The notes below the pieces were generated by a model, which saw nothing but the letters and a program-made list of their open reading frames with translations, made no database searches and was not told where the DNA came from. A program made the translations under genes and the position numbers. From Bacteroidota bacterium (GTDB lineage: Bacteria > Bacteroidota > Bacteroidia > Bacteroidales > DTGW01), in assembly GCA_029550865.1 (NCBI GenBank), contig JAKPGM010000012.1:1-64000 (forward strand): 64,000 nucleotides of DNA, given 5' to 3'. Position 1 is the first letter of the stretch; each line of letters starts with the position of its first letter. Shown piece by piece: positions 29,651-38,951 of the stretch.

Positions 29651-31515
29651 TGAATATGACACAACCCATATGGATATTACCAGCCCTACCGTTTGTGGGT
29701 TTTTTAGTACTGGCCCTTGCCGGTCGATATTTACCGAAAAAAGGCATTGCTGCCACGGGTATTGGAGCTATTGCCTTGAGCTTCCTCTATGCCCTTTATC
29801 TGGGTACAGCATTTTTGTCCGACCCTGCCCACCGAATGGAATTTACCCTATGGGAATGGATACGCATTGATTCCTTTGTCCCATCATTATCGCTCAGCAT
29901 CGATTCGTTGACCTATATTTTCATTCTGGTCATCACGGGAGTAGGGGGGCTTATCCACTGGTACTCGGCCGAATATATGGCCGAAGAAGAAGGGTATGCC
30001 CGATTTTTTGCCTACATGAATTTGTTTGTAGGCTTTATGCTTACCCTGGTGATGGCCAGCAATCTGTTGGTACTGTATCTGGGTTGGGAAGGTGTAGGTT
30101 TGTGTTCGTACCTGCTTATCGGGTTTTTCTATCGCGATCCGGCAAATAACTATGCGGCACGCAAGGCTTTTATTGTAACCCGAATAGGCGATACTGCGCT
30201 GCTTATTGGTTTACTGCTTTTGATACGCGAGTTTGGCACCCTCGACATTCAAACTATCAGCAACAATGCAACATCGGTACTTGGGGCCAACACGGCTCTT
30301 GCCACTGCCGTAGCATTGCTCTTGCTGGGAGGCGCTGTTGGTAAATCGGCACAGTTACCGCTTCAGGTATGGCTTCCCGACGCCATGGCAGGTCCATCGC
30401 CTGTGAGTGCCCTTATTCACGCAGCCACCATGGTTACTGCCGGGGTATATCTTGTGGCACGAACCCATGCCCTGTTTATCCTTTCGCCCCTGGCTATGCA
30501 AACAGTTGCCATCATTGGCGCTCTTACCCTGTTGATCGCTGCCATAAGTGCCCTATTTCAATACGACATAAAACGCGTACTGGCCTATTCAACCATCAGC
30601 CAGATTGGTTACATGTTTCTGGCACTGGGTGTAGGCGCCTGGAGTGCAGCCATTTTCCATTTTGTCATTCATGCCTTCTTCAAAGCCCTTCTGTTTCTTG
30701 CCGCAGGTGCAGTAATCCTTGCCCTTCACCACGAGCAAAATATGTTTAAAATGGGCGGATTGTACAAAAAATTACCTACAATATTCTGGACTTTTCTTAT
30801 CGGAAGCTTATCACTAGCTGCTTTACCTTTTATATCGGGTGGGTTTTTTAGTAAAGACAGTATCATCTGGTATGCCCTGGCCAGCACCAACGGGAACATA
30901 CTGCTCTGGACACTGGCCACCGTAGGTGCCTTTATAACATCGCTCTATACCTTCCGCATGATATTCATAACCTTCTTTGGAACCGAAAAAACCCATGTAC
31001 ATTATATTCCCGGCAAAACCATGACCATTCCCCTTATTGTACTTGCTATCCTTACCACCTTTGGCGGTTACATAGAGCTTCCCCACAACATTGCCCATGT
31101 ACAGCTTTTTTCTGAATTTCTCTCAGCATCCTTACCTGCTGTATCCATTAAGTCGACGCTACCCCCCGAAGGAATTCTTCAGCTTGTAGTAGCAATTCTT
31201 TCGCTAGCCGGTATTGGATTGGCCTATCAACTGTACTATAAAACCGAGCCAACCTACAAAACAAGCCCTGTACGTCAGTTTTTTTTACAGGGATGGAATT
31301 TCGACAAACTATATGATACGCTTTTTGTCCGTCCTTTTGTATGGGTCTCGAAAACCAATGCCAGCGATGCAATCGACGAAGTGTTCGATTATGTGGGGTT
31401 GCAATTGAAAAAACTGGGTAACACCCTCGCCATGTCCATAAACGGCCAAATTAACTGGTATCTGGCCAGCATGGTTATTGGGTTCATCATTCTTATCGTG
31501 TTTATGATCTGGTAA
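29650..31515 (+). CDS. nuoL: NADH-quinone oxidoreductase subunit L
   Basis: 621 residues. Antiporter-like proton pump subunit with about 16 helices. GWEGVGLCSYLLIGF (helix 5 glutamate), VGKSAQLPLQVWLPDAM with the key lysine, and the broken-helix HAATMVTAGVYL are intact. The C-terminal lateral helix and final anchor helix (about 595-620) are present. An ATG at 29656 is an alternative start. Confidence 0.96.
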   Translation: MNMTQPIWILPALPFVGFLVLALAGRYLPKKGIAATGIGAIALSFLYALYLGTAFLSDPAHRMEFTLWEWIRIDSFVPSLSLSIDSLTYIFILVITGVGGLIHWYSAEYMAEEEGYARFFAYMNLFVGFMLTLVMASNLLVLYLGWEGVGLCSYLLIGFFYRDPANNYAARKAFIVTRIGDTALLIGLLLLIREFGTLDIQTISNNATSVLGANTALATAVALLLLGGAVGKSAQLPLQVWLPDAMAGPSPVSALIHAATMVTAGVYLVARTHALFILSPLAMQTVAIIGALTLLIAAISALFQYDIKRVLAYSTISQIGYMFLALGVGAWSAAIFHFVIHAFFKALLFLAAGAVILALHHEQNMFKMGGLYKKLPTIFWTFLIGSLSLAALPFISGGFFSKDSIIWYALASTNGNILLWTLATVGAFITSLYTFRMIFITFFGTEKTHVHYIPGKTMTIPLIVLAILTTFGGYIELPHNIAHVQLFSEFLSASLPAVSIKSTLPPEGILQLVVAILSLAGIGLAYQLYYKTEPTYKTSPVRQFFLQGWNFDKLYDTLFVRPFVWVSKTNASDAIDEVFDYVGLQLKKLGNTLAMSINGQINWYLASMVIGFIILIVFMIW

Positions 31516-31530
31516 TAAAAAAAAACAGTT

Positions 31531-33057
31531 ATGATACTTTCGTACATCATACTTATATTAATTGCAGGAGCTGTATTGGCAGCCCTTACGTCGCGATGGC
31601 AAAATCGTTTATCGTTCTATATTTCGATTTTGAGCCAACTTGGGGCTTTTGGACTGGCGCTGGGGCTACTTTTTTCGGCCAGCCATATTACCTTTTCCCA
31701 GTCGATATACGATTTAAATATTAGCTGGATACCGGTAATTGGCGCCAACCTACACCTTTCGGCCGACGGGTTGAGTCTTTTGCTCATTGTTTTTACCCTG
31801 TTTTTAGGACTGATTGGGTCGTGGTTAAGCAAAAACCTGCCTCAACCAGGCTTTTTTCACTTTCAGTTCCTCATACTGCTGGCAGGTATCAATGGTATTT
31901 TTATGGCCGCCGATTTATTGCTTTTCTTCTTCTTCTGGGAAATGATGCTGGTACCCATGTATTTCTTGATGGCCAGATACCGCGATACAAGTCAAAGCGA
32001 AAATACACCATTTAAATTCTTGTTTTACACGCAGGTAAGCGGTTTAATCATGCTGTTGGGTATTTTAACGCTATTTTTCATCCATGGACGGCAAACCAGC
32101 ATTTATACGTTCGAGCTATCAGAACTGATAAATACCACGCTACCATTGCCTATTTCATTGCTTATCATGTTGTCGTTTGTGCTGGCATTTCTGGTAAAGC
32201 TACCGGTCATTCCGTTTCAGGGATGGATGCCAGCAGCATTTAGTGCCTCGCCTTTAGCTGTAATACTAACTGGCATTCTGGTAAAAACAGGGGCATACGG
32301 TATTTTACGATTGGCTATTCCACTTTTCCCTGAAGCTTCGGTTTTATTTGCCCCCACCGCTATGGCGCTGGGAGTGGTTACAATACTTTATGCAGGTTTT
32401 ATCGCCTATTCGAGCAACGATATTCGTCGCATAGCAGCCTACAGCAGTATTAGCCATACAGGCTTTATAATCATTGGGTTATATGCATTCAACCTGATGT
32501 CGTGGCAGGGTGTAATATACCAGATGATAGCCAGTGCTATTAGCGTGGGTGGACTTGCCATTTTGGCCGAATCGTTGTATACGCGAACCCAAACCTACGA
32601 TATCACCCAGATGGGTGGTCTATGGAGTAAAGCATCCGTATTCTCGGGGTTCGGATTGTTTATTTCGCTGGCGCTATTGGGGTTACCTGCACTTGCCAAT
32701 TTTGTGGCCGAATTTTTAATTCTGGCTGGAACCTTTCAGCAAAGTATTACGGTAGCTGTATTAGCCTCGCTGGGTATTGTAGTGGCTGCAGCTTATTCTT
32801 TGCGTATCGTACAAAAAGTGTATGTAGGCGAATATAAAGGACCCGAACAAATATCGGATTTCACCCTGCGCGAAAAATTGATCATGGGTATTTTAGCCAT
32901 AGTTTTGGTCGTACTCGGTATGTATAGCCGCCCCATTACTCAAACCACCGAAAAAATGCTTAAACAAACGCTGATATTGGATACTGAACAACCAACCTAT
33001 CAGCTACCCGATAATGCGGCCTCTGTAAAATTGTTCTCAAACCCTCAAATCGATTAG
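31531..33057 (+). CDS. nuoM: NADH-quinone oxidoreductase subunit M
   Basis: 508 residues, 14 membrane helices. Antiporter-like proton pump subunit. FFFWEMMLVPMYFL carries the helix 5 glutamate, and KLPVIPFQGWMPAAF the central lysine. A two-base gap separates it from nuoN. Confidence 0.95.
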   Translation: MILSYIILILIAGAVLAALTSRWQNRLSFYISILSQLGAFGLALGLLFSASHITFSQSIYDLNISWIPVIGANLHLSADGLSLLLIVFTLFLGLIGSWLSKNLPQPGFFHFQFLILLAGINGIFMAADLLLFFFFWEMMLVPMYFLMARYRDTSQSENTPFKFLFYTQVSGLIMLLGILTLFFIHGRQTSIYTFELSELINTTLPLPISLLIMLSFVLAFLVKLPVIPFQGWMPAAFSASPLAVILTGILVKTGAYGILRLAIPLFPEASVLFAPTAMALGVVTILYAGFIAYSSNDIRRIAAYSSISHTGFIIIGLYAFNLMSWQGVIYQMIASAISVGGLAILAESLYTRTQTYDITQMGGLWSKASVFSGFGLFISLALLGLPALANFVAEFLILAGTFQQSITVAVLASLGIVVAAAYSLRIVQKVYVGEYKGPEQISDFTLREKLIMGILAIVLVVLGMYSRPITQTTEKMLKQTLILDTEQPTYQLPDNAASVKLFSNPQID

Positions 33058-33059
33058 TT

Positions 33060-34457
33060 ATGTTTGTAGCTTTAGCACCTTTTTACGTTATCCTCGTTAC
33101 GCTACTTGTGGTGATGCTGGTTGTATCGTTTTATCGCAACCATTTTTTAACAGCCTTGCTAACATTTGCAGGCACAGCCTTAGCATTTACCACCCTGTTG
33201 AGCCATTGCAATTGCTTACCCTGGTGGGCTCAGGATATGCTTATCACCGATAGTACTACCAACATTATGCTGGGCATATCCCTGCTGATAACCCTGGTAA
33301 TCATCATTACTGGCTACAATTATTTTCAACAAATTGCCGACAAAAAAGAAGAATACTATCTATTATTACTATCCTCGCTTTTGGGGGCTATGGTTATGAT
33401 TGCAGCCCGCAATTTTGTGACATTCTTTTTAGGGCTTGAGCTTCTATCCATACCGTTATATGCCATGGTTGCCTATCATCGCACAAAACGCGAAAGTGTT
33501 GAAGCGGGGATAAAATACCTGCTGTTGGCAGGCGCCTCGACAGCAGCCTTAGTATTTGGTTTGGCGATCATGTATGGTGCTTCGGGAACGATGGACCTGT
33601 ATACTTTTGCCATATATCTGTCGCAACTCCACCAGATGCCCTCCTTTGTACTGGTAGGTATAGGATTGTTTCTGGGAAGCATTGCTTTTAAGCTGGCATT
33701 AGCTCCCTTCCATGTATGGACTCCCGATGTATATCAGGGCGCCCCTGCCCCAGTAACCGCCTACCTTGCTTCTATTGGTAAAGCCGGTGCCTTTGTATTC
33801 CTATTACGGCTCGTCCAGGAGTCAAATATATCGTCCCACACCCCAATTTTTTACATCCTGGTGTTACTCTCCATTGCGTCGATGTTGGTGGGGAACTTGT
33901 TAGCACTGGGACAAACGCAGGTAAAACGCATTCTGGCTTTCTCGTCAATAGCTCATATGGGGTACCTGCTTATTGCTCTGCTGGCTGGCGGCAACAATGG
34001 TTACCAGGCAGGCATGTTCTATTTGGTCGTATATATGATAAGCAGCGTGGGGGCTTTTAGCAGCATTGCCCTCCTTTCACAAAATCAAAGAGAACCCGCT
34101 GGAGTAAGCGAATATTCCTATTTGCTACAGCGTTCGCCCCTGCTGGGTAGTGTATTTGTAGCCTCGGTATTCTCGCTAGCAGGTATGCCGCTTACGGCTG
34201 GATTTATTTCGAAGATATATCTTGCGCTCGCAGGTGCCGGAGCAGCGCTCTGGACGTTGGTAATACTCCTGGTTATCAACAGCGGAATAGGACTGTACTA
34301 CTATACCCGTATGGTTGCTGTAGTTTTTAAAACGCAAGAAACCACCGAAAAAGTTCGTGTCCCTATTCTATCGGGTATTGCTATGGCCATTGTTCTATTG
34401 ATTATTGTGTGGCTGGGGATAGCACCAGGTGGATTTTTATACTGGCTGGTACCCTGA
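33060..34457 (+). CDS. nuoN: NADH-quinone oxidoreductase subunit N
   Basis: 465 residues, about 14 helices. FFLGLELLSIPLYAM (helix 5 glutamate), KLALAPFHVWTPDVYQGAP and KRILAFSSIAHMGY are NuoN signatures. Last gene of the operon, so all subunits A to N are present with C and D fused. It converges on moaC with 30 bases between stops. Confidence 0.96.
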   Translation: MFVALAPFYVILVTLLVVMLVVSFYRNHFLTALLTFAGTALAFTTLLSHCNCLPWWAQDMLITDSTTNIMLGISLLITLVIIITGYNYFQQIADKKEEYYLLLLSSLLGAMVMIAARNFVTFFLGLELLSIPLYAMVAYHRTKRESVEAGIKYLLLAGASTAALVFGLAIMYGASGTMDLYTFAIYLSQLHQMPSFVLVGIGLFLGSIAFKLALAPFHVWTPDVYQGAPAPVTAYLASIGKAGAFVFLLRLVQESNISSHTPIFYILVLLSIASMLVGNLLALGQTQVKRILAFSSIAHMGYLLIALLAGGNNGYQAGMFYLVVYMISSVGAFSSIALLSQNQREPAGVSEYSYLLQRSPLLGSVFVASVFSLAGMPLTAGFISKIYLALAGAGAALWTLVILLVINSGIGLYYYTRMVAVVFKTQETTEKVRVPILSGIAMAIVLLIIVWLGIAPGGFLYWLVP

Positions 34458-34478
34458 TTAAGCCATATTACCCAAATT

Positions 34479-34508
34479 AGCTTGCAGTTACAGGCTTGTC
34501 TTTGTTTT
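34479..34508 (+). terminator. Possible terminator at the nuoN/moaC junction
   Basis: AGCTTG (34479-34484) pairs with CAGGCT (34491-34496), six pairs including one wobble, followed by the T-rich TGTCTTTGTTTT. It overlaps the end of moaC on the other strand. Confidence 0.33.
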
Positions 34509-34943
34509 GCCGGTTAACTGAATATTTTCTATACGCATGGATTTATCGATGGCCTTGCACATATCGTATATGGTCAGCAGGGCCACCGACACTGCGGTAA
34601 GTGCCTCCATCTCCACGCCTGTTTTCCCCACACATTTTACCATACTGCTCACCCGAATGCCATCGGACTCAAGGATAGCTCGAACCTCTACCTTACTAAG
34701 CAAAAGCGTATGGCAGAGAGGAATAAGATGTGGAACACTTTTGGCTGCCTGGATACCTGCTATTTCGGCTACTGTAATTACATCTCCTTTCTTTATTGCT
34801 TGTTCGTTGACCAATCGAATAGTTTCGGGTTGCAACCGTATAAATCCTGTAGCCGATGCAGTACGAATCTCCTCAGCTTTTGACGAAACATCTACCATTC
34901 GTGCTCTGCCCTCTTCGTCGAGATGGGAAAATGATTTTGACAT
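34488..34943 (-). CDS. moaC: Cyclic pyranopterin monophosphate synthase
   Basis: 151 residues. With MoaA it converts GTP to cPMP in Moco synthesis. LIPLCHTLLLSKVEV, the GVEMEALTAVSVALLTIYDMC signature and the C-terminal KSMRIENIQLTGKT are conserved, including the catalytic Lys and Asp regions. It is the last gene of the Moco operon, three bases after moaA. Confidence 0.96.
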   Translation of the reverse strand: MSKSFSHLDEEGRARMVDVSSKAEEIRTASATGFIRLQPETIRLVNEQAIKKGDVITVAEIAGIQAAKSVPHLIPLCHTLLLSKVEVRAILESDGIRVSSMVKCVGKTGVEMEALTAVSVALLTIYDMCKAIDKSMRIENIQLTGKTKTSL

Positions 34944-34946
34944 AGC

Positions 34947-35744
34947 CTAGCCTCCTATATTGTAAAAAGAATGACTATCATTTATCTCGCCCTTAGCAGG
35001 TTTATGCCTTATCGCCATCATAAAAGCTTGTTCAATCCCCAATTCACGAATATTGAATCCACTACTACCAAAAAGACAGGGTTTAATATCTCCCCTGGCA
35101 GTTAATCGCAAGCGATTACAAATCTGACAATTACCTCCATCTCCTCCTTCCACTGGATAAAATTCACCCGTCCTTAAATTCATTTGACGAATAAAACGCA
35201 CCTGTAGATTTTTTTGGGCACAAAATTTTTTTACTTCCTCTTCGTCCGTCTCATTGACTCCTTTAATTCTTACAAAATTAATTTTTACGGGGGTCAACTG
35301 CGCAGCTAGAGCAGCTTCAATCCCATCAAGCACATTTGTCAAACGTCCTCTGGTAATCATGGTAAATTTTTCAGGATTAAGTGTATCGAGACTGATATTG
35401 ACGCGGGAAAGTCCTGCTTCCTTAAGTTTGAAGGCCAGTTGTGCCAGACGTGTTCCATTAGTGGTCAAACATATCTCGGTAATTCCTTCGATAGCTCTAA
35501 TACGCCGAACAATTTCGACAATATCATGGCGAACCAACGGTTCACCACCGGTGAGCCTGATTTTTTTAATCCCTAAACGAGCGGCAACCTTTACCACTTC
35601 TGCGATTTCGTCCGGACTCAATAAGTGCTCACGGGGCATAAAGGTAACTTGACCTTTAGGCATGCAATACATGCATCGAAGGTTACATCTATCGGTAACC
35701 GATATGCGCAGATAGGTAATATGACGATTATAAGGGTCTAACAT
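34947..35744 (-). CDS. moaA: GTP 3',8-cyclase MoaA, compact form
   Basis: 265 residues, against about 325-340 for typical MoaA. Radical SAM cluster CNLRCMYC at residues 20-27, the TGGEPLVR motif, and the second cluster at Cys206, Cys209 and Cys223 in CQICNRLRLT...PCLF; the C-terminal Gly-Gly is present. The spacing between the two clusters is about 47 residues shorter than in E. coli MoaA: the segment after FIRQMNL that normally holds two helices and a beta hairpin is nearly gone, replaced by a short Gly-rich link. The frame is open throughout, so this is a compact protein rather than a frameshift. Overlaps moeA by 17 bases. Confidence 0.9.
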   Translation of the reverse strand: MLDPYNRHITYLRISVTDRCNLRCMYCMPKGQVTFMPREHLLSPDEIAEVVKVAARLGIKKIRLTGGEPLVRHDIVEIVRRIRAIEGITEICLTTNGTRLAQLAFKLKEAGLSRVNISLDTLNPEKFTMITRGRLTNVLDGIEAALAAQLTPVKINFVRIKGVNETDEEEVKKFCAQKNLQVRFIRQMNLRTGEFYPVEGGDGGNCQICNRLRLTARGDIKPCLFGSSGFNIRELGIEQAFMMAIRHKPAKGEINDSHSFYNIGG

Positions 35745-36903
35745 ATACTTGCTCTCCAGTTTTTATAGAGGTAACAGATTCCGGTATTTGCATAAGGGCT
35801 TGAGCATTGACCAGTGCATTAAGATGAGCAGATCCATGGAAATCAAGAGTTTCAACACTATAATCGGCATTAAACTTTACCGGAACAATACCCAATCGTC
35901 CAGCTTTTTTACGGCTAAAATCATTTTTTAGAATAGCTTTCTGCCATTGGGGTAACTCACTACAGCCACATAACCAAAAGAAAAAAGGTCGTACAAAAAG
36001 TTCAAACTGTACAAACGACGAAACGGGATTACCAGAAAGTCCAAAACAAAATTTCTTTTCCTTTTTTGCAAAAATCATGGGATTTCCGGGCTGTAAACCT
36101 GTGGTGGTGCACAACATATCAAAACCAAAATACTGCAGTACATCAACGGTATAATCAAAATCTCCCTTTGAGGCTCCACCTGTCAGCAGTAATACGTCGT
36201 TCTGTATAAGGGCTTTTTCCGTTTTGCTTCGTATTATGTCCATCTCATCAGAAATTATACCTTCGTAATTTGCTGAAATCGACAGCTCTGCAAGTAATGC
36301 TTGAAGCATGGGCGAATTGCTATTTCGAATCTGTGCACCTGTAGGCAACTGATAGGGTTCAACCAGTTCCGACCCCGTAGCCATAATAGCAACGCTCGGT
36401 CGCTTTGATACCCACACTTCGGCATAACCAGCACTGGCCAGAATACCAATATGCATTGGTCTTATCTTGATCCCCGAAGGCACTAAAATATCGCCTTTAC
36501 GATAATCTTCTCCCCGGTAACAGATATTCTTCTTGCTATTCGGATTTTTGCAACGAACATGTTTTGCATCAATCTCTTCAGTATCTTCAAGCATAAACAC
36601 CATATCAGCACCTTGTGGAACGATAGCACCCGTCATGATTCGAGCACACTGATTGGGGCCAATCGTGCTAGTAGGTACAAAACCCGCAGGAATGCGTTCA
36701 ACCACTTCCATGATGTTCCCTAAATCACACGTTCGACAAGCATAACCATCCATTGCAGCTTTATCAAAAGGCGGCATATCGATATCAGCTACAATATCCT
36801 CGCGAAGCACACGATTTAACGCCCGATCAAGAGATACTTTTTCCCTTTCAACAGGCGCTATCACCTGCTGCATCATGCTGAGTATATCTTCATATTTGCT
36901 CAT
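35728..36903 (-). CDS. moeA: Molybdopterin molybdotransferase
   Basis: 391 residues. Inserts molybdate into adenylylated molybdopterin. N-terminal DMPPFDKAAMDGYA, the IMTGAIVPQGADMVFMLED strand, VAIMATGSELVEP and LLTGGASKGDFDYT of the MoCF-binding domain, and GLSGNPVSSFVQF are recognisable. Some usually fixed positions differ (Ala/Lys in TGGASKGD where Val/Val/Gly are frequent), which does not remove known catalytic acids. Four-base overlap with the upstream mobAB fusion. Confidence 0.94.
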   Translation of the reverse strand: MSKYEDILSMMQQVIAPVEREKVSLDRALNRVLREDIVADIDMPPFDKAAMDGYACRTCDLGNIMEVVERIPAGFVPTSTIGPNQCARIMTGAIVPQGADMVFMLEDTEEIDAKHVRCKNPNSKKNICYRGEDYRKGDILVPSGIKIRPMHIGILASAGYAEVWVSKRPSVAIMATGSELVEPYQLPTGAQIRNSNSPMLQALLAELSISANYEGIISDEMDIIRSKTEKALIQNDVLLLTGGASKGDFDYTVDVLQYFGFDMLCTTTGLQPGNPMIFAKKEKKFCFGLSGNPVSSFVQFELFVRPFFFWLCGCSELPQWQKAILKNDFSRKKAGRLGIVPVKFNADYSVETLDFHGSAHLNALVNAQALMQIPESVTSIKTGEQVYVRPL

Positions 36904-38021
36904 ATTTTCGATTTTAAGAATACTCCTGTTAGTGCATTAACATCAATATTGGTAACATCTATGCTACACCCCTCGTCTGAAAATCGTACGGGGATGGCAT
37001 GGGAGAATTTTTGGATAATTTCATCTTCCAATGGCCAGGCATTGCATACCAATAGATGCAATGCAGGAGTTACAAACCGGGTAAGGTTATTTGATTCACA
37101 AATTATTATCACCTGCTGGTCGACACGCTGTAATACAACCTGAAATGCGTCATGAACAAATTCGTCAGTAGCTTGAATATAATAACTTCGAAGAGCTCCG
37201 GCTTGCCGCATCCGTGAGCTGTCCTTAGTAGTGATAAGTTGCTCTTCAAAAACCTGAAAATTACGATTACCTGCCACCTGTTTTTGCTCAGCTTCTACTG
37301 CATGAAAATGATTAGATACCTTTACAGCTATCACAGGTAATTTTTTAGAAAGATGAGCAATGATATCACATGCAAGCCGGGTTTTTCCCACCTTGCGGCC
37401 CGTCCCTGAAACCACAATAAGCCACGGCATGTATGGTTTCCGCTCAGAAAGTCGGCATTGTTGGGTACTAACCCAATAATCGGTTGGTGTATTGACATTG
37501 TGTAATTTAAATCCATGCAAATGTACATATCTGGTTTGAACACGTCTTAGCAATTGAATAATGCTATATTCGCGTTTTTCTATTTGTTCAATAATGATGG
37601 GATAAATTCGTTTCGAATAATATCCTATCAAAGGTTCAAGCGTGTTATTATCCCAAATGGGCACGACAACATCGGCATCGTTTACGCTATGCAGTATATG
37701 ATGTATTATCATCGCTGAAATGTTGGGTACATCACAGGGTATCACAAGATTTTTTTCAGTTTCACTTCGATTGAGACAGGCTTCCAAACCTCCCATTGGC
37801 CCTATTGAAGGATACCGATCACATACCACTTCATAGCCATAAGTATTATACTCTCTGGTATTTGCGCTAATCAATATGTTGTGGCAATAAGGCCTTAATA
37901 TCGAAATGGCATTTTCAATAAATCTCTTATTTTCAATAGTCAACCATGCTTTGCTAATTCCCATGCGGGAACTCTTTCCCCCAGCCAGAATGATTCCTGT
38001 TATTTGTTGATTTACAGTCAT
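36900..38021 (-). CDS. mobAB: Fused MobA (Moco guanylyltransferase) - MobB protein
   Basis: 373 residues, two domains. Residues 1 to about 190 are MobA: GIILAGGKSSRMGISKAWL nucleotide-binding loop, GPMGGLEACL and the IPCDVPNIS metal site. Residues about 196-373 are MobB: a P-loop GTGRKVGKTRLACDII and VKVSNHFH, with VVLQRVDQQVIIICESNN in the GTPase fold. MobA adds GMP to form (bis-)MGD, the form of Moco used by NarG; MobB is an accessory GTP-binding protein. In E. coli they are separate adjacent genes, so here a fusion has occurred. Confidence 0.92.
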   Translation of the reverse strand: MTVNQQITGIILAGGKSSRMGISKAWLTIENKRFIENAISILRPYCHNILISANTREYNTYGYEVVCDRYPSIGPMGGLEACLNRSETEKNLVIPCDVPNISAMIIHHILHSVNDADVVVPIWDNNTLEPLIGYYSKRIYPIIIEQIEKREYSIIQLLRRVQTRYVHLHGFKLHNVNTPTDYWVSTQQCRLSERKPYMPWLIVVSGTGRKVGKTRLACDIIAHLSKKLPVIAVKVSNHFHAVEAEQKQVAGNRNFQVFEEQLITTKDSSRMRQAGALRSYYIQATDEFVHDAFQVVLQRVDQQVIIICESNNLTRFVTPALHLLVCNAWPLEDEIIQKFSHAIPVRFSDEGCSIDVTNIDVNALTGVFLKSKI

Positions 38022-38024
38022 TAA

Positions 38025-38948
38025 CTAATGGTTATCTATGGAATACAACATATTAAAGCAATGAAAAATTATTTTTTTAATTTCCTCCATATATTCAATT
38101 ACTGCTTTGGGACTGCCTGGAATGGCAAAAAATAGTGATTTGTTTTTGGTACCGGCAAAGGCCCTACTGATAAGCGCATTAGGCTTCTCCATCCCATATT
38201 TAAGTCTGATCATATCCATAATTCCAGGAATTTCTCGATCAAGCAAGGGTCTTATGGCTTCCGGAGCAATGTCGCGGGGGCCTATACCCGTACTGCCTGT
38301 TGTAACAATAATATCGTACCCTTCGTGAAAAGCAGAGGATATCCTCTTTGCAACTTGCATCGGTTCATCAGGCAAAATACCAGTTTCAATGCTATATTTC
38401 CGTTTATGCGACTCCATCAGCTCCGAGAGTTGATTCCTAACCAGAGGACCACTACGATCCTCACCGATACCGGCATAACATCGATCGCTCAGAGTAATAA
38501 CCAGTATTTTAAAAACTTTTGGTTGAAAATCTACTTTATCCCCTGTGAAGAGTTCACCCCCTTGAATAACCCGGCAAAAAATCCCCTCTTTAGGCATCAC
38601 ACAATTTCCTACTTCACGAAAAATACTGCAACCATCACCATGACAACTTTTGCCCAGTTGCGTCACTTCAAGAACCACACCATTGGAAAAAAACCTATCG
38701 AGCACACCAACCCGCGTACCACCAAGTCCTTCTATAGTAATATTTTCAGCAAATTCACCATAGCGGATGTTCCGACCGAGTTGTTTCGAAAATTTTGCAA
38801 TGCTATCAGTACTTAATATACTCACCTGTCGGTGCCACGGACCCGCATGAGCATCTCCCACAATGCCCTGCAAATCGACTGTTACCCTCTCAACTGGAAC
38901 TTTTATTACGCCTTTTTGCGTCGAAAGATTTAATGAAGCTATTTTCAT
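38025..38948 (-). CDS. Fused MOSC domain - MogA/MoaB molybdopterin adenylyltransferase
   Basis: 307 residues. Residues 1 to about 145 form a MOSC domain (GIVGDAHAGPWHRQVS, then LEVTQLGKSCHGDGC with the conserved cysteine), a module that carries sulfur or Moco ligands. Residues about 150-307 are MogA/MoaB-like: LVITLSDRCYAGIGEDRSGP, TTGSTGIGPRDIAPEA and FAIPGSPKAVIEYME, the molybdopterin-adenylylating fold. Linking the two suggests direct hand-over of a sulfur or cofactor species (inference). Three-base gap to mobAB. Confidence 0.9.
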   Translation of the reverse strand: MKIASLNLSTQKGVIKVPVERVTVDLQGIVGDAHAGPWHRQVSILSTDSIAKFSKQLGRNIRYGEFAENITIEGLGGTRVGVLDRFFSNGVVLEVTQLGKSCHGDGCSIFREVGNCVMPKEGIFCRVIQGGELFTGDKVDFQPKVFKILVITLSDRCYAGIGEDRSGPLVRNQLSELMESHKRKYSIETGILPDEPMQVAKRISSAFHEGYDIIVTTGSTGIGPRDIAPEAIRPLLDREIPGIMDMIRLKYGMEKPNALISRAFAGTKNKSLFFAIPGSPKAVIEYMEEIKKIIFHCFNMLYSIDNH

Positions 38949-38951
38949 GGT

